Source: JAUVXJ01 sp964577995 (GTDB lineage Bacteria; Chloroflexota; Anaerolineae; UBA7937; B3-Chlor). Taken from it: a DNA stretch of 27,226 nt. The DNA lies in contig CAZOBP010000022.1 in assembly GCA_964577995.1 (NCBI GenBank), positions 1-27,226 on the forward strand, in the 5' to 3' direction. Positions 1 through 6,321 of the stretch are shown here, in pieces. Positions within the stretch are counted from its first letter, which is position 1; each line of letters begins with the position of its first letter. The position numbers and the translations under genes are program-made. The notes under the pieces were generated by a model. The model was not told the DNA's origin and did not search any database. It worked only from the letters and a program-made list of their open reading frames with translations.

Positions 1-1
1 T

Positions 2-358
2 GACGACGTGGTGGTCACAGACAGGATCGACGCCAGCCTGGAGATAGTGAACGTCCAGGCCACGAAGGGATCGATCTCCATAACTGGGCAACTGGTGACA
101 GTAGACATAGGGGTGATGGACCCAGACGAGACCGTGGAGATTGCCATTCGAGTGTTGGCTACAGAACCGGGACTGATAGAGAACGTGGCAACGGTGACCG
201 CACCGCGCGTTGAAGCCAACTCCGAGGCTGTACTCACCGTGACAGCGGTCGCTACCGAGGAGGAGTTCGTGCCCGAGGCTGGATCGCTGATGTTGCTGGC
301 AAGCGGACTCGTCAGCATGATGGGTTTCGCCAGCATGCGCCGCCGGACGACCAGGTAG
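2..358 (+). CDS. 3' end of a surface protein with DUF11-like repeat and PEP-CTERM-like sorting tail (partial)
   Basis: The reading frame is open at the left edge, so the start lies outside the window. What remains is about 118 residues. The first 80 or so have the alternating beta-strand pattern and the 'D.VVTD.ID.SLEI' and 'ENVATVTA' signatures of DUF11/CARDB-like extracellular repeats. The last 27 residues form a sorting signal: a VPEAG motif, a hydrophobic stretch (SLMLLASGLVSMMGF) and an Arg-rich end (MRRRTTR). This is the PEP-CTERM tripartite layout, with Ala in place of the usual second Pro. In known systems an exosortase recognises such tails and the protein is exported to the cell surface. 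No exosortase is visible here. The gene converges on the thiamine ABC ATPase, with 19 bases between their stops. The call on the tail is firm; the function of the rest is unknown. Confidence 0.75.
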   Translation, partial: DDVVVTDRIDASLEIVNVQATKGSISITGQLVTVDIGVMDPDETVEIAIRVLATEPGLIENVATVTAPRVEANSEAVLTVTAVATEEEFVPEAGSLMLLASGLVSMMGFASMRRRTTR

Positions 359-377
359 CCCAGACCCTCAGAACCGA

Positions 378-1136
378 CTACTCGGCTTCCAGAGCTGACA
401 GGAGTTGCCCTTTCAGCGACGCGAACACGCCGGAGGTGATCATCTTACGCTCCCGCGGGCGCACCAGTGGAATGTCCAGTTCCAGCTTGATCCTGCCGGG
501 CCGGGGGGTCATGACGTAGACGCGATCAGCGAGGTAGATAGCTTCGTCTACGTCGTGCGTCACGAAGATGATGGTTTGCCCAAACTGGCTCCACACATCG
601 AGCAACCACTGCTGCAACTGCCTCCTGGTGAGGGCATCCAGGGCACCGAAGGGTTCGTCCAGCAACATCACGTCTCTCCGGCACAGGAACGTCCGCAGCA
701 GAGCTGCCCTTTGTCTCATACCTCCTGACAACGTTCCAGGATAGCTCCCCTCGAACCCTTCCAGTCCAAAAAGAGGAAGTAGGCGCATAGCTTCCTGCCG
801 CGCCTCGTTCCTGCTCACGCCGCTGATCTCCGGACCAAGGACAACGTTGTCTAGGACCTTTCGCCAGGGGAGGAGCAAGTCCTTCTGTAGCATGTAGCCT
901 AGCAACCCGGTGCGATCGACCACCGGCTGGCCATCGAGGAGCACCTCGCCGCGGTCAGGTTGCACCAGGCCGCAGACGATGTTCAGCAAGGTGCTTTTCC
1001 CACACCCGCTCGGTCCGATGAGGACCACGAACTCCCCGTTGCTGGCAGAGAGACTGACCCCACCCAGCGCGGTCACCAGCCGGCCATCCACGCGGTAGTT
1101 CTTGTAGACCTCGCGTACCTCGACCTCGCTGACCAT
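378..1136 (-). CDS. thiZ: ABC transporter ATP-binding protein, ThiZ/SsuB/TauB type (thiamine or precursor uptake)
   Basis: This is the ATPase of the importer encoded by the two genes upstream. The 252-residue protein has Walker A (GPSGCGKST, residues 41-49), the Q-loop (MLQKD), the ABC signature (LSGGMRQR, from 136), Walker B (VMLLDEP, 156-162), a D-loop (GALD) and the switch His (FVTHD, H194). The length is normal for the nitrate/sulfonate/taurine/ThiZ family of cytoplasmic ATPases. The start at MVSEVEV lies one base after the stop of the substrate-binding protein gene, so the two are probably translationally coupled. The frame stays open 44 codons further upstream, but that part lies inside the binding-protein gene and has no family resemblance. 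Assignment to thiamine or a precursor rests on the TPP riboswitch and thiN in the same operon, not on the ATPase itself. Confidence 0.9.
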   Translation of the reverse strand: MVSEVEVREVYKNYRVDGRLVTALGGVSLSASNGEFVVLIGPSGCGKSTLLNIVCGLVQPDRGEVLLDGQPVVDRTGLLGYMLQKDLLLPWRKVLDNVVLGPEISGVSRNEARQEAMRLLPLFGLEGFEGSYPGTLSGGMRQRAALLRTFLCRRDVMLLDEPFGALDALTRRQLQQWLLDVWSQFGQTIIFVTHDVDEAIYLADRVYVMTPRPGRIKLELDIPLVRPRERKMITSGVFASLKGQLLSALEAE

Positions 1137-1137
1137 A

Positions 1138-2133
1138 CTACGGCAAGAACTCATTGGTGAAGGCAGCCTCGGCGTCGATGTGACGAGGCAGCAACTCTCT
1201 GTCGGCCATCCAATCCGCGTAGCCCTCCCAGGTCTCCAGTTTCTGCTCTCCCCACCTGGCAGCGTCATCCTGGTAGCGGGGGCTCAGCCACTCCTGGCTG
1301 CGCCTGACCAGGTCCGCGTTGCTCTCGGGCGCGTGTTTCAGGAAGATCTCTGCCGCCTCGGCGGGGTTCGCAATGGCGAACTCGTACCCCCGGGAGGTGG
1401 CCGCCAAGAAGCTGCGCACTAACTCGGGTTTCCCGGCGATGTTCTCCTCGCTGGTGATGATCACCGGCGTGTAGTAGTCGGGTACACAGTCGCTCCAGTC
1501 GCTCAACATCACGATATGGAGAGGGCTCCTCCGCAACTCCGCCTCCACCCCCGTCCAGCCGTAGAAGACCCACGCAAAGTCCACGTCCCGCTCGACGACC
1601 GTGAAGTAGTCGGCCCAACCGATATCTATGAACTCCACCTCGTTCACATCGCCGCCGTCACAGGCCATCAGCACCTCCAGCACGGCACGCTCGATGGGCG
1701 AACCCCAACTGCCGTATCGTTTGCCCTCGAAATCCTTGGGCCGCTCGATGCCCCGGTCCTCCGGGCTGCCGAATCCAGACGTGTTGTGCTGGATGACGGC
1801 CGCCACAGACACGATGGGGAGTTCCTCGGCACGAGCACAGGATACCTCCTCCTGGTGGCTGATACCGAAATCGGCCTGCCCCGCCGCTACTACCTGAACG
1901 GGAGTGCCGCCCTCGGCTGGCTCGACGATCTCCACAGCCAGTCCTTCGTCGCTGTACCAACCCTTGTCCAGCGCCACGTACAGACCCGTGTGATTGGTGT
2001 TGGGAAACCAGTCCAGCATGACCACCACTGGCTCAAGGGGCTCTGTAGCCACGGGCTGGGCACCCTGACAGCCGATCACTGCCACTAGCAGGACAGTCAA
2101 TAACGCGACTCGTCTCCATGCACAGGCAAACAT
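1138..2133 (-). CDS. thiY: ABC transporter substrate-binding lipoprotein, NMT1/ThiY-like
   Basis: The 331-residue protein is the extracytoplasmic binding component of the importer. The N-terminus is a lipoprotein signal: Arg-Arg, a hydrophobic run, and a lipobox VIGC with the lipidated Cys at residue 22. The mature part opens with MLDWFPNTNHTGLYVAL and GWYSDEGL, which is the hallmark of the NMT1/THI5-like family (PF09084). That family includes ThiY, which binds the formylaminopyrimidine precursor of thiamine. The start was chosen at MFACAWRR because an AAAGGAGGA ribosome site lies just upstream; the longer frame lacks one. The ligand cannot be read from sequence. With thiN rather than thiD/thiE/tenA in the operon, thiamine itself is as likely as a pyrimidine precursor. 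Confidence 0.88.
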   Translation of the reverse strand: MFACAWRRVALLTVLLVAVIGCQGAQPVATEPLEPVVVMLDWFPNTNHTGLYVALDKGWYSDEGLAVEIVEPAEGGTPVQVVAAGQADFGISHQEEVSCARAEELPIVSVAAVIQHNTSGFGSPEDRGIERPKDFEGKRYGSWGSPIERAVLEVLMACDGGDVNEVEFIDIGWADYFTVVERDVDFAWVFYGWTGVEAELRRSPLHIVMLSDWSDCVPDYYTPVIITSEENIAGKPELVRSFLAATSRGYEFAIANPAEAAEIFLKHAPESNADLVRRSQEWLSPRYQDDAARWGEQKLETWEGYADWMADRELLPRHIDAEAAFTNEFLP

Positions 2134-2193
2134 CGTCTTCCTCCTTTTGGTTGATGTGGTGCCGAGATCTCTGACGGTCACACCACCGGCGAC

Positions 2194-3060
2194 TCATACG
2201 TCCTCCCACACTTCCTCGCGGTGCGCGTAATACCACGGTAGCAGTGAGCGCTCCAACAACATCACGACGGCAAACATGAGAATGCTCAGCAACGACGTCA
2301 CGGCGATAGCGGCGAAAACCCGATCTGTCAAGAAGTTCTTGGACGACCGAATCATAAAGATACCCAGGCCTCGGCTCGCTCCTACCCATTCCCCGATGAC
2401 AGCACCAACCACACTATAGGTGATGGCGATCTTGAGACCAGAGAAGAACGAGGGAAGCGCTCCGGGTACCCGCACCTTGAGGAACACCTGACGCCTCTTC
2501 GCCCCCATGGCCCTGAGCAGAGCGATCAGATCCGGGTCCGCCACCCTCAGTCCATCTGCGGTGCTGACGGCGATGGGGAAGAAGCAAACCAGAGCTACCA
2601 CGATGACCTTGGGCAAGATTCCATATCCAAACCAGATGATGAGCAGGGGAGCCAGAGCCAGTACCGGTACAGTCTGGGAGGTCACCAACAGTGGATAGAC
2701 TGTTCGGCGTAGCAGGCTCGACGAGTCTACCACCACTGCCAGGCTGAGGCCGACCACCAGAGCGAGGCCCAGCCCCAGCCACGTCTCCTTGAGAGTCTGC
2801 CATGTATGCGGACCCAGGAGTTCCCGGGCTTCGAAACCAGCCACTACGATTTGTGCAGGGGACGGCAACAGCCACTTCGGGATCTGCATCAACCAGGTAC
2901 CGAGCTGCCAGGCAGCCAACAGCAGGAGAATGAGCATCAGCGGCGGCGCATACAGCCGCACGAAGCGGAGTCCCCCGCCCAGCCACGAGGGTCCTGTCTG
3001 GGTAGTAAGCAAAGAGTTCCGACCCTGGCCAGATGTTTCTTGACTCTCCTCAGAGTTCAT
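2194..3060 (-). CDS. thiX: ABC transporter permease, ThiX/SsuC type
   Basis: The protein has 288 residues and is an integral membrane permease of the BPD_transp_1 fold. After a short polar N-terminus it shows a first membrane helix (PPLMLILLLLAAWQLGTWL) and several further hydrophobic segments. The cytoplasmic EAA-type coupling loop is present (LRAMGAKRRQVFLKVRVPGALPSFF, followed by GLKIAITYSVVGAVIGEW). The GEWVGASRGLG stretch is typical of the SsuC/TauC/ThiX group. Its ATG overlaps the TGA of the preceding thiamine-binding-protein gene in an ATGA arrangement, which indicates translational coupling. The gap to the substrate-binding gene is about 60 bases. It belongs to the TPP-riboswitch operon. 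Confidence 0.9.
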   Translation of the reverse strand: MNSEESQETSGQGRNSLLTTQTGPSWLGGGLRFVRLYAPPLMLILLLLAAWQLGTWLMQIPKWLLPSPAQIVVAGFEARELLGPHTWQTLKETWLGLGLALVVGLSLAVVVDSSSLLRRTVYPLLVTSQTVPVLALAPLLIIWFGYGILPKVIVVALVCFFPIAVSTADGLRVADPDLIALLRAMGAKRRQVFLKVRVPGALPSFFSGLKIAITYSVVGAVIGEWVGASRGLGIFMIRSSKNFLTDRVFAAIAVTSLLSILMFAVVMLLERSLLPWYYAHREEVWEDV

Positions 3061-3344
3061 AATTCCCGATACTTGGCCACCTTCTCAGCGATGGTTGTGC
3101 CCCCCACCACATCCACAATCTTCACCAAAGTCACGACGCGCTCCGCCCCGGCTTCGAAGCAGGCTCGGTGTCCTGCCTTCACAATCTCGAACAGGTGATC
3201 AAGCTCCCCTTGCATGGTCGTTTCGTGGGGGCCGACCTCATATTCCACACCTGATCGCTGCACCACTTCGATGGCCTTGTCCACTACGGGATAAGGATCG
3301 TCACAGATTGGAATCACCTGGAAGCTAACCGTTATCTCGCTCAT
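3057..3344 (-). CDS. MTH1187/YkoF-type thiamine-binding protein (DUF77)
   Basis: This is a small protein of 95 residues, the usual size of the MTH1187 family (PF01910, formerly DUF77). These cytoplasmic oligomeric proteins bind thiamine or related compounds. The pattern ITVSFQVIPICDD at the start and GVEYEVGPHETTMQGELDHLFEIVKAGH in the middle matches the ferredoxin-like fold of that family. The start at MSEITVS is preceded by an AAAGGAGG site. It overlaps the end of thiN by 20 bases, and its stop overlaps the permease start (ATGA). Its place between thiN and the permease suggests it buffers or senses imported ligand, or assists the transporter. The precise role is inference. Confidence 0.88.
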   Translation of the reverse strand: MSEITVSFQVIPICDDPYPVVDKAIEVVQRSGVEYEVGPHETTMQGELDHLFEIVKAGHRACFEAGAERVVTLVKIVDVVGGTTIAEKVAKYREL

Positions 3345-4017
3345 GCCTGCCTCCTTTCGTGTCGGGTCCATCATCCTCCAAGGGTCGGTGGTGATGAACC
3401 AGCAGTAGGAGCCCGCCTCCCACCTGCACCCTGGCTCGAGGGGCAACCAGCACGTTACTCACTCCTCGACCCGCGCCGAATTTGAGCGAGCCATCGCTCA
3501 GAGGATACTCCAAGCCCTCGGTTTGAATGCCCACGGCGTCTCCGGCAAGGGGTAGCAGAGAAATGGTCTCGCCTGGCCGACCCTCGATCAGGATCTCGTC
3601 TCTCACCAGCACCAACTCCTGGTTCCCGTCTATCATTCTTGCTGAGACCTGACTCAGTTCCGGTATGGCTAGAAGCATGACGTTGGCCAGGGTATGATCT
3701 ATGCGTCCGCCGAGCGCTGCCAGTAGAACCAACTCCGTTGCCCCCTCTGACAAGGCATATCTGACGGCCAGCTCCGAGTCGGTCTCATCTTTGCGTGAAG
3801 GGTACTCCACAAACAGACAGCCTTCTCCCTCCAGATGGCGGCGTAGCTCCGCCTCCATGGAATCCATGTCGCCAATCACGACGCGGGGTTCCAGTCCCAT
3901 CGCCAGCGCATTCCCGGCCCCGCCATCCACGCACACCACCAGGTCCTCACTCGTGATCCGGGGCCGCGGAAAGGGCGGCTTCGGCAGGGGTCCGTTGGCT
4001 ACGATCACTGCACGCAT
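3325..4017 (-). CDS. thiN: Thiamine pyrophosphokinase
   Basis: The enzyme converts thiamine and ATP into thiamine diphosphate in the cytoplasm. The 230-residue protein shows the family landmarks: VVCVDGGAGNAL near the N-terminus, the acidic motif IGDMDSM, the YPSRKDETDSELA block that binds Mg-ATP, and GGRIDHTLANVMLL. The C-terminal half is the beta-rich thiamine-binding domain (LEYPLSDGSLKFGAGRGVSN). Length is typical (about 210-230). The ATG has a GGGAGGAG site upstream. It is the first gene behind the TPP riboswitch and heads a five-gene operon. With no thiD, thiE or tenA alongside, the operon reads as salvage of ready-made thiamine. The last 20 or so residues are polar and probably disordered. 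Confidence 0.93.
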   Translation of the reverse strand: MRAVIVANGPLPKPPFPRPRITSEDLVVCVDGGAGNALAMGLEPRVVIGDMDSMEAELRRHLEGEGCLFVEYPSRKDETDSELAVRYALSEGATELVLLAALGGRIDHTLANVMLLAIPELSQVSARMIDGNQELVLVRDEILIEGRPGETISLLPLAGDAVGIQTEGLEYPLSDGSLKFGAGRGVSNVLVAPRARVQVGGGLLLLVHHHRPLEDDGPDTKGGRHERDNG

Positions 4018-4036
4018 GGCTCCTCCCTAGCAAAGA

Positions 4037-4066
4037 GAGCCGCCACCCATCGCAGGGCCGCGGCTC
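4037..4066 (-). promoter_or_regulatory. Leader hairpin between TPP aptamer and thiN (candidate expression platform)
   Basis: On the minus strand GAGCCGC pairs with GCGGCTC over 7 bp. After one mismatch, an inner GCCC/GGGT helix closes a 6-base loop. The hairpin ends about 10 bases before the GGGAGGAG ribosome site of thiN and is followed only by a weak T-rich stretch (TCTTTG). It could be a weak terminator or a ribosome-site-occluding structure controlled by the aptamer. A rival structure is possible just upstream: the aptamer's AGCGTA with TGCGCT, followed by T5. Which one operates cannot be decided by reading. Confidence 0.4.
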
Positions 4067-4085
4067 CAAAAAAGCGCACAAGCAA

Positions 4086-4180
4086 CCTTCCCTACGCTGG
4101 CATTACCCATGTCAGGTTCGTGGGGTCGAGGGCATTGCGGGCCCTCCTCTCAGCCTGGCTCACCAAGCTCCCCTGGGTGC
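4086..4180 (-). ncRNA. TPP riboswitch (THI element)
   Basis: The minus strand carries all the conserved blocks of the TPP aptamer in order. These are GGGGAGC (4173-4167), a seven-pair P3 helix (AGCTTGG with CCAGGCT), CTGAGA (about 4153-4148), a variable arm, GAACCTGA, then GGGTAATGCCAGCG and TAGGGAA. The last block matches the THI-box consensus almost base for base. It lies about 70 bases before thiN and 15 bases after the expected transcription start of the promoter at 4230-4202. When thiamine diphosphate is plentiful, such elements usually switch off downstream transport and salvage genes. Confidence 0.97.
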
Positions 4181-4186
4181 TTTCAT

Positions 4187-5116
4187 TCAGTTGCCACCTC
4201 TAGTGTAGAACAAGCCGCTCCATTTGTCAAGAAGCAAGCATCTAGGGGCCGGTCTGAGACCCGCCGCTACGACATTGTTTGGTCGGTCGAGTGCACGGGG
4301 GGCTGAACCTTTTCTGTTGAGGCGGGTCGCTGAACCACTGATGGCCTTGAAGTCTCTTCCAGTGTAATCAATGCTGTCAGTGGATTCAGTGATTCCGCCC
4401 CTCCAAGAAGGCGGGTACAATTTCACAGCGTGGTGTAAGTCGTTTTCGACCGCAGTCACTTCCGTGCCTCTCTGCATGGGCTCCTCCTCAGGCTGCCTCG
4501 AGACGGCAAACGTGCACGAGTCATCGCCCCGCGCAACACGCTCCGTCTCAGTGACACGGAAACCCTCTTTCTCAGTGAGCCAGTGCAACGCCTCGTGTAC
4601 TATGCCAGCAGTGCCGAAGCAAACAGGCGAATCTGAGACCCTGCCCTTGCATTCGGGACAGCGCTCGATCACCAGAAGAAGATTACCACCACGTTCCTCG
4701 AGACGGGCATCTACATCGCTGAGCTTGCCCAAGACATCAGCCAGGGTATTCAAGCCAACCTTGCCCCTGGCTCCGATCGGCAAGAGCTTGAAGGCCGGGT
4801 CCGGGAGGTCCGCCATCAGCCCACCTTCAGTGACCGCCTGTCGAAGAGCCGCCCTGCCCGCACGCAGACAGAGTCCCTTCGCCCCTTGCGGCCCGCACAT
4901 CTCCAAGATGGATTCGTTGATAGCGGCGAAATCCTCGAAGGGGACCTCGCTGTCAAGCGTATCTGGTGGATAATCGCCAATCAGGTGGTCGAGCCGCGCC
5001 AGACGCAGAACGGCAGCAACACCGTTGCTGCCCATGATGTCCTGTATGGCTGCCAGATAGAGACGAGCCAGCTTATTGGAGTAGTATCTTGTTTCGGCGT
5101 TCCATGCTTCTGCCAG
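4187..5116 (-). CDS. V4R-domain (hydrocarbon/small-molecule binding) protein with doubtful C-terminal extension
   Basis: The first 200 or so residues match the V4R family (4-vinyl reductase-like, COG1719): YYSNKLARLYLAAIQDIMG, a HLIGDYPPD segment, and a terminal ERCPECKGR ... C ... GDDSCTF pattern typical of the ligand-binding end. Two Cys in CPEC could hold metal. The first ATG (at 5035) would cut off 27 residues that look like the conserved N-terminus. A CTG at 5116 sits 4-5 bases behind a strong GGAGGTG site and restores them, so I place the start there, tentatively. After about residue 200 the frame runs roughly 100 more residues through repeat-like DNA and the next operon's promoter before stopping at 4187; this tail resembles no family. 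It is the last gene of the DUF4388-GTPase-Roadblock operon. V4R domains bind hydrophobic or aromatic ligands, so it may be the sensor of the set. Confidence 0.75.
   Translation of the reverse strand: MAEAWNAETRYYSNKLARLYLAAIQDIMGSNGVAAVLRLARLDHLIGDYPPDTLDSEVPFEDFAAINESILEMCGPQGAKGLCLRAGRAALRQAVTEGGLMADLPDPAFKLLPIGARGKVGLNTLADVLGKLSDVDARLEERGGNLLLVIERCPECKGRVSDSPVCFGTAGIVHEALHWLTEKEGFRVTETERVARGDDSCTFAVSRQPEEEPMQRGTEVTAVENDLHHAVKLYPPSWRGGITESTDSIDYTGRDFKAISGSATRLNRKGSAPRALDRPNNVVAAGLRPAPRCLLLDKWSGLFYTRGGN
4202..4230 (-). promoter_or_regulatory. Sigma70-like promoter of the thiamine operon
   Basis: On the minus strand a perfect -35 hexamer TTGACA (4230-4225) is followed by a 17-base spacer and a -10 hexamer TACACT (4207-4202). 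Transcription would begin near 4195, about 15 bases before the TPP aptamer. The promoter lies inside the 3' part of the long V4R reading frame, which argues that this part of that frame is not a conserved coding region. Confidence 0.8.
4242..4271. repeat. Palindromic GC-rich repeat (hairpin)
   Basis: This is a near-perfect palindrome of about 30 bases. Read on the minus strand it has GTAGCGGCGGGTCT, a short centre, and AGACCGGCCCCTA, so most positions pair with their mirror. It falls between the end of the recognisable V4R domain and the thiamine promoter. The core GCGGCGGG recurs in the hairpin at 7714-7738, which suggests a family of dispersed palindromic repeats. It may also serve as the transcription end of the upstream operon, though no T-run follows. 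Confidence 0.6.
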
Positions 5117-5182
5117 GGGCCACCTCCCCCCACGACACTACAGGCGCTGCTGTCAAGCTCACCAACTGACTCTCCTGTACCA

Positions 5183-5202
5183 GATCCGGACCGCTCCGGA
5201 TC
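5183..5202 (-). repeat. Perfect 8-bp hairpin between Roadblock and V4R genes
   Basis: GATCCGGA and TCCGGATC enclose a four-base loop. The hairpin is in the 119-base spacer between the Roadblock stop and the V4R start. There is no T-run on either strand, so it is not an obvious terminator. It could stabilise an upstream mRNA end or reduce read-through into the V4R gene. A further 10-base palindrome (GCACGCGTGC) lies at 5206-5215. Confidence 0.55.
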
Positions 5203-5235
5203 GCAGCACGCGTGCATAGGGAATCGAAGAACGGG

Positions 5236-5607
5236 TCACACGATCTGGGCCAGATCCCCCGCGGCCCGCCTCATATCCAGAAGCAGCAACCCCAGCCGGG
5301 CTCCACTGCGAGCCAGCACTGTCAGCACCGCCTCCTCCCCCACGGCTCGCAAGATGACGTACCCATTCTCTCCTTTTATGTGAACCTGCTCCAACACCCC
5401 CCGCCCCAACTCTCCCGCTATCCGCTCCCCGAGAGAGAGCATGGCGGCGGACATGGCTGAAACCCGATCCTCCTCCACTCCAGGGGGAAGCGAGGAAGCC
5501 ATGATCAGTCCATCAAGGCTGACCACTGCCGAGGCTTCGATATCGGGGGTGCTCACCTGGAGGTCCCGCAGGCGCTCCACCATCTGCACCGTCCTCGGTT
5601 TGGCCAT
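5236..5607 (-). CDS. Roadblock/LC7 domain protein (MglB-like)
   Basis: The 123-residue protein is a single Roadblock/LC7 domain (PF03259). It shows the typical ASAVVSLDGLIMASSLPPGVEEDRVSAMSAAMLSLGERI stretch, then GENGYVILRAVGEEAVLTVLARSGARLGLLLLDMRRA. Such proteins dimerise and, as MglB does for MglA, act on small Ras-like GTPases. The likely partner is the GTPase gene 122 bases upstream on the same strand. The ATG at 5607 is preferred over the GTG one codon earlier because AGGAGG lies 7 bases before it. Whether it acts as a GTPase-activating protein is inference. Confidence 0.9.
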   Translation of the reverse strand: MAKPRTVQMVERLRDLQVSTPDIEASAVVSLDGLIMASSLPPGVEEDRVSAMSAAMLSLGERIAGELGRGVLEQVHIKGENGYVILRAVGEEAVLTVLARSGARLGLLLLDMRRAAGDLAQIV

Positions 5608-5729
5608 CACACTTCCTCCTCAGGCAAGTCCAAAGCCCTCATCTCGAAGACCTGTGTCTTGGTACTCGCCACTCGCAGTCGCCCCCGGCTGTGATCCTGG
5701 CGAGATTGCTCAACCTCTGGATCTCCGCT

Positions 5730-6263
5730 CTACCCTTCGGCGATCGACTCCAGTATCGAGTAGAGCAACTCGAGGAGTACTCCCTTTACGCTGTCGCGGT
5801 CAGTGGCTACGCAGGAGAGGACCTTCGCATCTGAGGATGCCCTGAGAGCGATTCGCATGTCCTCCGGGAGCCACGCATCCTGCACATCTTGCTTGTTGGC
5901 CGCTATCACGAACGGTGTCGCGGAGTACCTGCGGAAGCGGTCCAGTAACATCTTAGCTTCGCGGAAGGTCTCCGGGCGAGCGCTATCCACCAGCACTACG
6001 AACCCCAGCATCCCCTCCGAGAGTATGTCCCACATGAAGTCGAAGCGCTTCTGGCCCGGCGTCCCAAACAGGTACAGGACGAGGTCGTTGTCCACTGTGA
6101 TGCGGCCGAAGTCCATGGCCACGGTGGTTCGCCCCTTCACCACCCGCGACCCGTCGGTGATTTTCTGCTCGGTGGATACGACGTCTATCTCGCTGATGCT
6201 ACTGATGAACTCGGTCTTGCCCGCATTGAAAGGTCCAGTGACGACCACCTTCACGGTCTGCAT
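5730..6263 (-). CDS. Small Ras-like GTPase (COG2229 / MglA-related)
   Basis: The 177-residue protein is one GTPase domain. G1 is GPFNAGKT near the N-terminus. A TTVAMDFG segment stands in the switch I region. The switch II motif is LFGTPGQKRF, where the usual Asp of DxxG is replaced, as is common in COG2229 proteins. G4 is ANKQD and a G5-like SCVATD is near the C-terminus. No membrane anchor or lipidation motif is visible. COG2229 proteins are commonly linked to Roadblock genes in bacteria and archaea; relatives such as MglA set cell polarity. It lies 58 bases behind the DUF4388 gene and 122 bases before the Roadblock gene. The biological output here is unknown. Confidence 0.92.
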   Translation of the reverse strand: MQTVKVVVTGPFNAGKTEFISSISEIDVVSTEQKITDGSRVVKGRTTVAMDFGRITVDNDLVLYLFGTPGQKRFDFMWDILSEGMLGFVVLVDSARPETFREAKMLLDRFRRYSATPFVIAANKQDVQDAWLPEDMRIALRASSDAKVLSCVATDRDSVKGVLLELLYSILESIAEG

Positions 6264-6321
6264 GTGGAAAGCACACTCCTCGAACTCCCTACGGCGATCT
6301 CAGGCCACGGAAGAGATCAAA

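Noticed and set aside
4371..4973. 200-codon plus-strand frame opposite the V4R gene
   Set aside because: It is antisense to the conserved V4R domain and has no family resemblance.
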